Shown: positions 1-5,844, counted from the stretch's first letter. The stretch: 8,588 bases of DNA from Anaerobacillus sp. (GCA_007120055.1 SKOL01000737.1:1-8588); one strand, 5' to 3'. Notes: generated by a model not told the origin, from the letters alone. Numbers and translations are program-made.

Positions 1-1540
1 CCCACATCCCCTTGCCGATTTGAGCTCGACACGGTAAGCCGACTTTAACTCCTGTTACTACATTTGATTTCTCGTAAGCTTGTAACCATATTGAAGATTT
101 CATCTCGTTTTTACGAACAACAGGCCCCGCTTCCATTGACGTATGAATTTCATCTCCTGTTCTGTCCAAGAAACCAGTATTTATAAAGACAATTCTCTCT
201 TTTACTTTTTCGATACAATTTTTTAAATTTAGTGAAGTTCGGCGTTCCTCATCCATCACACCGATTTTCAATGTATTTCTCTCTAATCCTAGTAAATCTT
301 CAACTCGGTCAAATAGTTTGTTAGCAAAAGCCACTTCCTTCGAACCGTGCATTTTCGGTTTAACAATATAAACGGATCCCTTTTTAGAATTTTTATATTG
401 ACTATTTCCTCGTAAATCGTGTAACGAAATTAGTCCGGTAATTACACCGTCTAAAATCCCTTCAGGAATTTCTTTTCCATTCCCATATAATACAGCATTG
501 TTCGTCATTAAATGACCAACATTTCGGACAAACAATAATGATCGACCAGGTAATGAAAATGAAGTACCTGAAGCAGAATGATACGAACGATCACCATTTA
601 ACGTTCTCGTTACCGTGCTACTTCCTTTTTGAAAAGTTGCGTTTAAATCTCCTTTCATAAGACCTAACCAGTTCCGATACACTTCAACCTTATCTTCTGC
701 ATCTACAGCCGCTACAGAATCTTCAAAGTCCATAATCGTAGTGAGTGCCGATTCTAAAACGATATCTTTGACTCCTGCTTGGTCCGTGTGTCCGATCGGA
801 TGTGTATCATCAATTTGAATTTCAAGATGCAAGCCATTATTTTGAAGCAATATTGCTTGAGGGTTACTTAGTTGACCTTGAAAGCCAATAAATTGTTGCT
901 TATTTTTTAAACTTGTTAGTTTTCCATCTTGAAGTTCAACGCACAACTGGCCAGCAAAAATTTTATAAAGTTTTACATCCCGATGACTTCCTTCCTCTAA
1001 CGGCACTGACTGATCAAGAAATTCTTTACCATAAGCAATGACTTTCTCACCTCGAACAGGATTGTAGGCATTTCCTTGCCCTGCATCACCTTGTTCACTA
1101 ATGACATCAGTTCCATAAAGGGCATCATATAAACTTCCCCAACGAGCATTGGCAGCATTAATCGCATAACGGGCATTATTAACAGGAACGACTAATTGTG
1201 GCCCTGCTTGCAACGTAATTTCATCATCAACATCTTCCGTTGTAATCTCATAATCTGCTATTTCTTTTTCAAGATAACCAATACTTTGTAAAAACAACTT
1301 ATAATTTTCAAATTGATATTGCCCTTTATGCTTTTGATGCCATTCATTAATTTGAGTTTGCATCTTTTCTCGAGTTGTTAATAATCCCTCATTTTCTGAA
1401 GCAAGATCGTTAACTAGATTTTCAAAACCAGCCCAAAATTCATCGAGATTTATCTCAGTCCCTAAAATTGCTTCCTCCTTAATAAAATCATACAACACCG
1501 ATGCCACTTGAAAATTCCCTACTTGAACATAATTTTCCAT
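1..1540 (-). CDS. glcB: Malate synthase G, N-terminal 513 codons (3' end outside window)
   Basis: Condenses glyoxylate with acetyl-CoA to form malate in the cytoplasm (glyoxylate bypass or glycolate use). The reading frame runs off the left edge after 513 residues; the family is about 720-730 residues, so roughly 210 C-terminal residues, including the catalytic aspartate, are outside. Recognisable family blocks are MDFEDSVAAVDAEDK, SLLFVRNVGHLMTN, VYIVKPKMHG, MDEERR and FLDRTGDEIHTS. The FVRNVGH arginine falls at residue 339, and the putative Mg-binding Glu (MDEERR) and Asp (FLDRTGDE) at 431 and 459. Their 28-residue spacing matches that of the E. coli and M. tuberculosis metal ligands as I recall them. 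The ATG at 1538-1540 is preceded by AAGGGGG (1550-1556, minus) at a good distance. It is transcribed away from the spore genes, has its own promoter and is probably not functionally linked to them. Family assignment is secure; the single-letter symbol rests on recall. Confidence 0.95.
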   Translation of the reverse strand, partial: MENYVQVGNFQVASVLYDFIKEEAILGTEINLDEFWAGFENLVNDLASENEGLLTTREKMQTQINEWHQKHKGQYQFENYKLFLQSIGYLEKEIADYEITTEDVDDEITLQAGPQLVVPVNNARYAINAANARWGSLYDALYGTDVISEQGDAGQGNAYNPVRGEKVIAYGKEFLDQSVPLEEGSHRDVKLYKIFAGQLCVELQDGKLTSLKNKQQFIGFQGQLSNPQAILLQNNGLHLEIQIDDTHPIGHTDQAGVKDIVLESALTTIMDFEDSVAAVDAEDKVEVYRNWLGLMKGDLNATFQKGSSTVTRTLNGDRSYHSASGTSFSLPGRSLLFVRNVGHLMTNNAVLYGNGKEIPEGILDGVITGLISLHDLRGNSQYKNSKKGSVYIVKPKMHGSKEVAFANKLFDRVEDLLGLERNTLKIGVMDEERRTSLNLKNCIEKVKERIVFINTGFLDRTGDEIHTSMEAGPVVRKNEMKSSIWLQAYEKSNVVTGVKVGLPCRAQIGKGMW

Positions 1541-1609
1541 TAAATATTTCCCCCTTCAAATAACTTTGTAGCTATTATTTTATAACAGTTCTTCGGTTAT
1601 CACATCTGT

Positions 1610-1638
1610 ATTATAACACAGTGTGCGAATTTTGAAAA
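1610..1638 (-). promoter_or_regulatory. Sigma-A-type promoter of the malate synthase gene
   Basis: On the minus strand a perfect -10 box TATAAT (1610-1615) lies exactly 17 bases from a -35-like TTTTCA (1633-1638; four of six bases match TTGACA). It sits about 70 bases before the glcB start codon. I looked for a CcpA cre operator here, as expected for a carbon-regulated gene, and found no convincing match. Confidence 0.6.
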
Positions 1639-1685
1639 TATTCGTAACAGAATTTATTTTTTATATTTTAAAAAGTGATTTTTAT

Positions 1686-1807
1686 TGAGTGCATTTAATA
1701 ATTACTTAAATTCAGCCATATCAAACTAAATTTAGTTGCGGATGACTTAACGCAACTACGTATAAATACTTAATGGCAGTAATATTGAATTATCAAATTC
1801 ATTAATT
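1686..1807. repeat. Repeat copy 1 (122 bp, hairpin-core element)
   Basis: By hand alignment this stretch matches 4183-4304 without gaps over 122 bases, with 17 differences (about 86% identity). Its centre is a perfect 8-bp inverted repeat, TAGTTGCG (1733-1740) and CGCAACTA (1751-1758), around a 10-base loop. The outer ends are only imperfectly complementary (GCATTTAATAATT on the left, AATTATCAAATTC on the right). It carries no ORF. The rest of the 1541-2002 gap holds the glcB promoter, the gerPA promoter and otherwise AT-rich sequence in which I see no gene. It is either a short non-autonomous mobile repeat or a structured regulatory repeat; the sequence does not decide which. Confidence 0.75.
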
Positions 1808-1944
1808 GCATAAAATTTTAACTTAATTGGCATTTTCTCTGTCCTAAAACTATAAGTTTATAGGTAAGAGGGATTAAATAACAGAATTATGGGATCGCCA
1901 TTTAGTAACGTAACCTGGATCCAATTATCAATTTTTATTAGTGA

Positions 1945-1971
1945 ACTTTTTCTAGGCATACACATACCTTA
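1945..1971 (+). promoter_or_regulatory. SigmaK-like promoter of the gerP operon
   Basis: The -10-like element CATACCTTA (1963-1971) fits the SigmaK pattern CATANNNTA. An AC dinucleotide at 1945-1946 lies 16 bases upstream, matching the AC-N16-CATANNNTA arrangement. It starts about 30 bases before gerPA. The B. subtilis gerP operon is known to be expressed late in the mother cell under SigmaK, which fits. The -35 element is only two bases, so the match is supportive rather than decisive. An overlapping CATACACA (1957-1964) could also serve SigmaE. Confidence 0.55.
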
Positions 1972-2002
1972 ATAATAAGATCTATAAAAAGGACGGATGA
2001 TT

Positions 2003-2224
2003 ATGCCTGCAATTGTCGGAGCGGTAAAAATAAATAGTATCGGTAGTAGCGGTGTTTTTAATATTGGTGATGTATTTACAATCTCTCCTAGGAGCACTGC
2101 AAAAACGTTTGCTGGAGCTGGTTCCTTTAATACTGGTGACTATTTAAAAGTGCGAAATGACTATAGCCAGACAAACACGTATGATAAAGATCTTGTTGAT
2201 GCTAACATTAGCTCAATCCTATAG
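2003..2224 (+). CDS. gerPA: Spore germination protein GerPA
   Basis: Small spore-coat-associated protein. In Bacillus the GerP proteins help germinants pass through the coat to the inner-membrane receptors; the biochemical role is unknown. The 73-residue product begins MPAIVG and contains [13 protein letters not shown] (residues 13-25), ISPRST and [11 protein letters not shown], the typical GerPA/GerPF layout, and its length equals the family's usual 73. An in-frame ATG two codons upstream (1997) is rejected because AGGA (1990-1993) would be only 3 bases from it, whereas ATG 2003 has a 9-base spacer and gives the conserved MPAIVG start. It is first of six co-directional gerP genes, with gerPB 16 bases downstream, and is probably expressed from the SigmaK-like promoter at 1945-1971. 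Confidence 0.93.
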   Translation: MPAIVGAVKINSIGSSGVFNIGDVFTISPRSTAKTFAGAGSFNTGDYLKVRNDYSQTNTYDKDLVDANISSIL

Positions 2225-2240
2225 CAAAGGTGGTGTCATC

Positions 2241-2522
2241 TTGAACTTTTATATTAACCAAACAATTAACATTCAAACTTTAAAAATAGATGGTGTTACA
2301 AATTCTTCAGTTTTACAAATAGGTAGTGCTGGAATGATCAGAGCTTTAGCAAACCTTTATAATACAGGTGGTTTTGTTGAACCAGCACCTGAAATTGAGG
2401 ATCCTATCTCACCACTACCTCATGTACCGTTAACAGCACCAGAACAAAATGATGACATTGATGCTCCCGATGTTCCGGAACCGCCAGCACCACCAGTACC
2501 ACTAGCACCACCTTCTCCATGA
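2241..2522 (+). CDS. gerPB: Spore germination protein GerPB, with proline-rich tail
   Basis: Second GerP protein, with the same presumed coat-permeability role as its neighbours. The start is TTG at 2241, preceded by AAAGGTGG (2226-2233) with a 7-base spacer. It gives MNFYINQTI, the family's N-terminus, and 93 residues; an upstream in-frame ATG at 2157 would overlap gerPA heavily and lacks family support. Residues 21-30 (NSSVLQIGSA) carry the motif shared by the GerP proteins, followed by ALANLYNTGGFVEPAPE. From residue 48 onward 17 of 46 residues are proline, ending PPAPPVPLAPPSP, encoded by CCA-rich near-repeats around 2477-2519. As recalled, B. subtilis GerPB is about 77 residues, so this tail is an extension. 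A 137-base gap to gerPC follows, in which I see no clear terminator or promoter. Confidence 0.9.
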   Translation: MNFYINQTINIQTLKIDGVTNSSVLQIGSAGMIRALANLYNTGGFVEPAPEIEDPISPLPHVPLTAPEQNDDIDAPDVPEPPAPPVPLAPPSP

Positions 2523-2659
2523 GCACGAGCGAAAAACAGTTATTATTTTTTGAATAAATCAAAAATGAGACGATAATACAATCGTAATACATTTTAAACT
2601 TTATCTTACATTTCGTTCTGCCCTTATATTACCAATTATTTGATAAAAGGAGGAAAGGT

Positions 2660-3271
2660 ATGCATTACGACTTCACAGCCTATTATCAACAGCTATATCA
2701 GTACATTGAAACACTACAAAGAAGAATTGAAGAATTAGAGTATACAGTAGAAAATCTTCAAAGTGAATTTAATAACTTAAAACAGCACCATTCAAATCGT
2801 CCCGAAAAAATCGAGTATAAATTTGACCAACTTAAAGTTGAACGGCTAGAAGGAACTTTAAATATTGGTATTACACCTACAGGAGGTATCGAACCAAGTT
2901 CATTTGAAGATTTTGCAATTAATCAAAATAGAATTAATGTGCCTGATCAACCTCAGCAGGAATCTATGGTTTTTGAAAATATAAAAAAAGACGTACACGA
3001 TTATTTAAATACTGACTGTTTTAATACGTTACAATCGATTGAACAACATTATAATCAAGAACTTGATCCACAATATAGAAGTTTTATTGTCGAAGATATA
3101 AAAAAACAAATCGATAACCGAATTCAATATTATTTAAGAGGCACAAATGAACAACCGCAAAGCGAAGATGAGTTAATGGCATTTCAAGAAAAAACAACAA
3201 GTAAAATAAAATCGGATATTAACCGCACAATTGAAGAATTTATTAAACATTTACCATTGAAAGGAGACTAG
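2660..3271 (+). CDS. gerPC: Spore germination protein GerPC
   Basis: The largest GerP protein, 203 residues, close to the recalled family length of about 205. Residues about 8-45 form a likely coiled coil (heptad-like pattern around YIETLQRRIEELEYTV). The middle has the typical LNIGITPTGG segment (about residues 67-76), and the C-terminal half is charged and helical (VHDYLNTDC, IKKQIDNRIQYYLRG). There is no signal peptide or membrane span, so it is likely a mother-cell protein deposited in the coat. The start is well supported by AAAGGAGG just upstream, the strongest ribosome binding site in the cluster. The gap to gerPD is 6 bases, indicating co-transcription. In Bacillus, loss of GerPC slows germination with nutrients; the molecular function remains unassigned. 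Confidence 0.93.
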   Translation: MHYDFTAYYQQLYQYIETLQRRIEELEYTVENLQSEFNNLKQHHSNRPEKIEYKFDQLKVERLEGTLNIGITPTGGIEPSSFEDFAINQNRINVPDQPQQESMVFENIKKDVHDYLNTDCFNTLQSIEQHYNQELDPQYRSFIVEDIKKQIDNRIQYYLRGTNEQPQSEDELMAFQEKTTSKIKSDINRTIEEFIKHLPLKGD

Positions 3272-3277
3272 TGCATC

Positions 3278-3454
3278 ATGAATTTCACCGTTGTCAACCA
3301 CAATATTTGTGTTGGTAGTATCGAGGTCATGGGTGTATCCAGTTCTTCTATTTTTTTAGTCGGGGATACAGATAGCGTTTCGCTTTCTTCAGTATTTGAC
3401 ACACCACCAGAATCATTAATTATTGGACCGTTTGTACCTCTTGCACCAGAATAG
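3278..3454 (+). CDS. gerPD: Spore germination protein GerPD
   Basis: A 58-residue protein, exactly the family length as I recall it. It starts MNFTVVNHNICVG, carries GVSSSSIFLVGDTDSV (residues 19-34) with the motif shared by GerP proteins, and ends SLIIGPFVPLAPE, a strongly conserved GerPD tail. The ATG at 3278 follows AAAGGAG (3260-3266), which overlaps the last codons of gerPC, so translation of the two is likely coupled. An earlier GTG at 3271 is out of frame. Its stop is 9 bases before the gerPE start. Presumed role: coat permeability to germinants together with the other GerP proteins. Confidence 0.93.
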   Translation: MNFTVVNHNICVGSIEVMGVSSSSIFLVGDTDSVSLSSVFDTPPESLIIGPFVPLAPE

Positions 3455-3463
3455 GTGATCACA

Positions 3464-3838
3464 ATGATAAAAAGAACTTCAATTGTTCGTCATACAAAAG
3501 TAATTAGCGTTGGGTTGAGCTCTGTTTTTCAAATCGGTGATGCAACACAAATTACACCTCGCTCGCAGGCACTTGCAGTACAACGTCAAGTTCAACTTTT
3601 TTATGGAAATGAAGGAAACTTTGAGGAATTTCCAATTTTTAAAATGGGCATTCCAAAGCCAAGTATGGATCTGCCAATAACAATTAATAGATATAATGTT
3701 TCTCCTTTTATTAAAGTAGACAAAATTCATGTTACAAGTGTTTCCGCATCTGGCATTTACCAAATTGGATCTAACAACTTTATCGATGCTGAAAGTAGGG
3801 TTAAGCATATTCGGCAAATACACAATGATCTTGATTGA
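3464..3838 (+). CDS. gerPE: Spore germination protein GerPE
   Basis: A 124-residue GerP protein. The N-terminus MIKRTSIVRHTKV leads into VGLSSVFQIGDA (residues 16-27), then SQALAVQRQVQLF, typical of GerPE. A second, weaker copy of the same motif lies near the C-terminus (SVSASGIYQIGSN, about residues 92-104), so the protein appears to contain an internal duplication. I chose ATG 3464 because AGGTG (3453-3457) sits 6 bases before it; an in-frame GTG at 3455 would lie directly on that ribosome binding site. The gap from gerPD is 9 bases. A 76-base gap to gerPF follows and contains a second SigmaK-like promoter. No catalytic residues can be recognised. Confidence 0.92.
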   Translation: MIKRTSIVRHTKVISVGLSSVFQIGDATQITPRSQALAVQRQVQLFYGNEGNFEEFPIFKMGIPKPSMDLPITINRYNVSPFIKVDKIHVTSVSASGIYQIGSNNFIDAESRVKHIRQIHNDLD

Positions 3839-3856
3839 AATTACACTGACTTTGTA

Positions 3857-3883
3857 ACCTATGAACGTTTTACACATATGATA
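3857..3883 (+). promoter_or_regulatory. Second SigmaK-like promoter, upstream of gerPF
   Basis: CATATGATA (3875-3883) fits CATANNNTA and has AC at 3857-3858 exactly 16 bases upstream, the same arrangement as the promoter before gerPA. It lies in the only sizeable gap between gerPE and gerPF, about 30 bases from the gerPF start codon. This suggests gerPF can be transcribed on its own as well as by read-through. The motif is short and could arise by chance in AT-rich DNA. Confidence 0.45.
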
Positions 3884-3914
3884 AGTATAATCACAAAGTG
3901 AAAAGGGTGTTTTT

Positions 3915-4133
3915 ATGCCTGCAATTGTTGGTGGACCTTTCAAAATTAATGATAATGGTGGTGTTATCAACTTTGGTGACACGCTAAATATTTCACCCAA
4001 AAGTACATCAAAGGCTGTTTCGGGCTCTGGTGGTGGAAATTCAGGAGACTTTACGATCACAAATAACGGTATAAATGTTAATAATGTTTTGGACCCGGAT
4101 TTAGTAGATCAAAATGTAGGAGCCAATATATAA
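3915..4133 (+). CDS. gerPF: Spore germination protein GerPF
   Basis: A 72-residue GerP protein that is clearly a paralogue of GerPA: both begin MPAIVG and share the pattern G(G/V)(V)-x-N-(F/I)GD followed by ISP(K/R)ST and a glycine-rich SG/AG stretch ending SGD or TGD. GerPF lengths in the family are about 72-73, so it is complete. The ATG follows AAAGGGTG (3902-3909) with a 5-base spacer. It is the last gene of the gerP cluster; its stop codon falls at the foot of the stem-loop at 4132-4170, which probably ends the transcript. The role is presumed the same as for the rest of the cluster: passage of germinants through the coat. Confidence 0.93.
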   Translation: MPAIVGGPFKINDNGGVINFGDTLNISPKSTSKAVSGSGGGNSGDFTITNNGINVNNVLDPDLVDQNVGANI

Positions 4134-4170
4134 ATGATAGAGTTTATCTAATGGATAGACTCTGTCATTT
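4132..4170 (+). terminator. Stem-loop after gerPF, probable terminator
   Basis: Arms AAATGATAGAGTTTATC (4132-4148) and GATAGACTCTGTCATTT (4154-4170) pair over 17 bp, with two G-U wobbles and a 5-base loop, starting inside the gerPF stop codon. The wobbles form on the plus-strand RNA, as expected for a gerP transcript. The following ATTACTTTCATTT is T-rich but not a clean U-run, so termination efficiency is uncertain. Confidence 0.7.
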
Positions 4171-4182
4171 ATTACTTTCATT

Positions 4183-4304
4183 TGAGTGAATTTCATAATT
4201 ACCTAAATCGAGACATATCAAACTATATGTAGTTGCGAACGACTTAACACAACTACATATAGTTACTTAATGGCGATAATATTGAATTATGAAATTCATT
4301 AATT
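4183..4304. repeat. Repeat copy 2 (122 bp, nested inverted repeats)
   Basis: Aligns without gaps to 1686-1807 (105 of 122 bases identical by hand count). It has two nested inverted repeats: near-terminal arms TGAATTTCATAATT (4187-4200) and its exact complement (4285-4298, 14 bp), and an inner perfect 15-bp pair AACTATATGTAGTTG (4221-4235) and CAACTACATATAGTT (4250-4264) around a 14-base loop. It occupies most of the gap between gerPF and the hsp20-like gene and ends about 45 bases before that gene. No obvious target-site duplication is visible, and there is no ORF. The architecture resembles a MITE or other non-autonomous repeat. Confidence 0.8.
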
Positions 4305-4348
4305 TACCTACACTAAAACTATTTTAAGATGAAAAGTGGTGAATTTTA

Positions 4349-4789
4349 ATGGATCGTGACATGATGGAGTGGATGAAGCCATTTCAAAAAACGTTTGACC
4401 AAGATTTTTTCAGAAACTTTAACCATCTTTTTGACAATAATGAACAGCATAACAAGAATGTAAAAGTTAATCTTTACGAAGGTCACAATGAAATGCTTTG
4501 CGTCGTATTCTTACCTGGAATTGAAAATGTAGAAAATATATCGTTAACCGTTCACTTGAATACGATTGAAATAAAGGGCAAATTTGACGTCCAATTTAAC
4601 AACTTTACATTAACTCAAAAAGAGTTTGATAATGGCGAATTTAAACGGACGATCCTGCTACCTTACGTAGTTCGCGAAGACAAAGTTGATGCTACTTATC
4701 GGAACGGTTTATTAATTATTCACCTTTATAAACAAATGTCTAGTAAACAAAATGAACATCGAATTAATATTAAGCATATCGATGAATGA
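4349..4789 (+). CDS. Hsp20/alpha-crystallin family small heat-shock protein, possible spore coat protein
   Basis: A 146-residue protein with an alpha-crystallin domain over about residues 36-130. VNLYEGHNEMLCVVFLPGIE begins the domain, VHLNTIEIKG follows, and the C-terminal signature ATYRNGLLIIHLYK (about residues 115-128) matches the family's A-x-x-x-N-G-x-L-x-I motif. The short N-terminal arm is aromatic- and Met-rich (MMEWMKPFQKTF), usual for sHSP oligomerisation. The family binds unfolded proteins without ATP. Spore-formers also use members as coat proteins (CotM, CotP) and one as a SigmaK-controlled germination factor (GerT). The position straight after gerPF suggests such a spore role, but this is inference. 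AAGTGGTG (4333-4340) serves as ribosome binding site. I found no SigmaK-type promoter in the 45 bases after the repeat, so transcription may come by read-through or from inside the repeat. A convergent hairpin follows. Confidence 0.88.
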   Translation: MDRDMMEWMKPFQKTFDQDFFRNFNHLFDNNEQHNKNVKVNLYEGHNEMLCVVFLPGIENVENISLTVHLNTIEIKGKFDVQFNNFTLTQKEFDNGEFKRTILLPYVVREDKVDATYRNGLLIIHLYKQMSSKQNEHRINIKHIDE

Positions 4790-4802
4790 TATTTTAGCTT
4801 AT

Positions 4803-4884
4803 AAAAAGGAGGGCGAATTCCTTCTCTTCGCTTTAAATGTCTATCGACCTTTAGAGGCTCGTTTAGGAAATCGCCCTCCTTTTT
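4803..4884. terminator. Long-loop hairpin, probable bidirectional terminator
   Basis: Arms AAAAAGGAGGGCGAATTCC (4803-4821) and GGAAATCGCCCTCCTTTTT (4866-4884) are complementary at 18 of 19 positions, with a T-run on the right (4880-4885) and an A-run on the left, so both strands have a terminator-like form. It starts 13 bases after the hsp20-like gene. The 44-base loop is unusually long for a terminator and contains a smaller hairpin (CGACCT with AGGCTCG, one bulge), giving a branched shape. Confidence 0.75.
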
Positions 4885-4900
4885 TCATATAAAACAAAGA

Positions 4901-4947
4901 GGCATCCCAAACCATGTCATCACTACCTGACACGCTGTTGGAATACC
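4901..4947 (-). terminator. Terminator of the thiol oxidoreductase gene
   Basis: On the minus strand GGTATTCCAA (4938-4947) pairs with TTGGGATGCC (4901-4910) through eight Watson-Crick pairs and two G-U wobbles, enclosing an inner TGTCA/TGACA stem (4928-4932 with 4915-4919). The two wobbles form only on the minus-strand RNA; on the plus strand those positions are C-A mismatches. It lies 11 bases past the stop codon of the 4959-5495 gene and is followed by TCTTTGTTTT. Confidence 0.7.
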
Positions 4948-4958
4948 CTGTTAGTTTT

Positions 4959-5495
4959 TTATCTTATTTCCTCTATAAACTCCTCTAACCATTCATACCT
5001 TACCAAACCACGATATACCTTTACGATCACACCATCACGGTCGATAACGTATGTAAACGGAATGCTATCAATATTATAAAGTGTTGAAACAACCCCTCTT
5101 CTCTCTTCGTTAGGTTGGTCAACGAACGTCGGGAATTCAACACCAAACTCTTCCATGAATTCATCTGCATCTTCAGGGCTTCTTTCTTGTAAAGCTAAAT
5201 TGACCCCCACAACTTTTACACCCTTGTCTTTATAGTTATTAGAGAATTCAATCAAGTCCGGCATTTCTTCTCTACACGGCGGACACCACGATGCCCACAA
5301 ATTTAAAACGACAATATCTCCTCTAAATGAAGATAATTCAGCTTCTTCCCCTGTATGCCATAAAGGTAGCGTAAAATCTGGAGCAATCATCCCTTCCTCT
5401 GCTCCAACTCTAGGTTGCGTAGTAGCAACAACATAAGCAATTAAACCTATAGCAGCTATTAATACAATTAAACTCGTTAATCTCTTATTAATCAC
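4959..5495 (-). CDS. ResA/TlpA-type membrane-anchored thiol-disulfide oxidoreductase
   Basis: A 178-residue thioredoxin-fold protein tethered to the outer face of the membrane. Residues about 7-25 (SLIVLIAAIGLIAYVVA) are an uncleaved anchor or signal. The domain starts near GMIAPDFTLPLW, followed by VVLNLWASWCPPCREEMPD, with active-site cysteines 71 and 74 (CPPC), and the cis-proline loop at IPFTYVID (Pro146). Relatives reduce or exchange disulfides of extracytoplasmic proteins: ResA acts in cytochrome c maturation, StoA in spore cortex formation. No cytochrome maturation genes are adjacent, while spore genes are on both sides, so a StoA-like role is possible but not shown. The start is GTG at 5493-5495; the overlapping ATG gives an immediate stop. 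GGGAGG (5502-5507) is well placed. It is monocistronic, with a terminator after it. I see no convincing promoter in the AT-rich 5508-5677 region. Confidence 0.85.
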   Translation of the reverse strand: MINKRLTSLIVLIAAIGLIAYVVATTQPRVGAEEGMIAPDFTLPLWHTGEEAELSSFRGDIVVLNLWASWCPPCREEMPDLIEFSNNYKDKGVKVVGVNLALQERSPEDADEFMEEFGVEFPTFVDQPNEERRGVVSTLYNIDSIPFTYVIDRDGVIVKVYRGLVRYEWLEEFIEEIR

Positions 5496-5677
5496 ATTTA
5501 ACCTCCCAATAAATAACCAATTTTAAAACGTTTATTAAATGAAATTCATCCTATTGTTGTTTAAAATTTTTGCCTATTTTATATACTCCCTATACTATAA
5601 CTAATTTCGTTCATTAATGATATATAAGAATATAACAATTTTTATACAGAATTTTAAAAAAGTTTCAAGAAATATGT

Positions 5678-5709
5678 AAAAGATGCCCAAATTTTCATGG
5701 GCATCTTTT
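5678..5709 (-). terminator. Terminator of the YjcZ-family gene
   Basis: A perfect 12-bp stem AAAAGATGCCCA (5678-5689) and TGGGCATCTTTT (5698-5709) with an 8-base loop lies 13 bases past the stop codon of the 5723-5818 gene. Read on the minus strand it ends in a TTTT run; the symmetric A/T flanks would also permit use on the plus strand. Confidence 0.85.
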
Positions 5710-5722
5710 GAAAGAACTCTTT

Positions 5723-5818
5723 TTAGTAACCGTACCCTACATACGAAGCACCGATGATTACTAAAAGGATGAACAATACTACGATTAACGCAAAACCTGC
5801 ACCTAAAGTGTGAGACAT
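5723..5818 (-). CDS. YjcZ family sporulation micro-protein (31 aa)
   Basis: A 31-residue peptide: MSHTLGAGFA leading into one hydrophobic segment LIVVLFILLVIIGASYVG and a GYGY end. This matches the YjcZ/SscA-type family of tiny single-span proteins found in many spore-formers, whose hallmark is GFALIVVLFILLIIVG. The B. subtilis relative SscA takes part in spore coat assembly. The gene is well framed: AAAAGGAG (5828-5835) 9 bases before the ATG, and a perfect hairpin terminator after the stop. A near-match to a SigmaK/SigmaE -10 (AATATAGTA on the minus strand, 5869-5877, one base off CATANNNTA) lies upstream with an AC 15 bases further, which is only suggestive. A larger frame overlapping it on the same strand has no family features. 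Confidence 0.9.
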   Translation of the reverse strand: MSHTLGAGFALIVVLFILLVIIGASYVGYGY

Positions 5819-5844
5819 AACCAAACACTCCTTTTCGTCTTTTT

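Noticed and set aside
361..420. Lysine in the NSKKGS segment of malate synthase where homologues often have NSR-GS, suspected as loss of the catalytic arginine.
   Set aside because: Counting residues puts the family's catalytic arginine in FVRNVGH (Arg339 here), which is intact; the NSK position lies about 50 residues further on.
2404..2592. 62-residue minus-strand frame opposite gerPB.
   Set aside because: It is antisense to the proline-rich tail of gerPB; its valine/leucine-rich content is simply the complement of CCA codons.
2523..2659. Possible SigmaE-like promoter (AATACAAT around 2576, ATA 18 bases upstream) between gerPB and gerPC.
   Set aside because: The first -10 base is off and the -35 is only three bases; AT-rich sequence gives such matches freely. 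No separate terminator supports a new transcription unit.
3268..3462. 64-residue minus-strand frame.
   Set aside because: Fully antisense to gerPD, whose 58-residue product matches its family end to end.
3479..4060. 193-residue minus-strand frame opposite gerPE and gerPF.
   Set aside because: Both plus-strand genes match known families with good ribosome binding sites; this frame has no recognisable domain and spans two genes and a promoter.
5535..5550. TGAAATTCAT near 5541, matching the repeat's right end; possible fourth repeat copy.
   Set aside because: Only about ten bases match, with no hairpin core or opposite end nearby; likely chance in AT-rich DNA.
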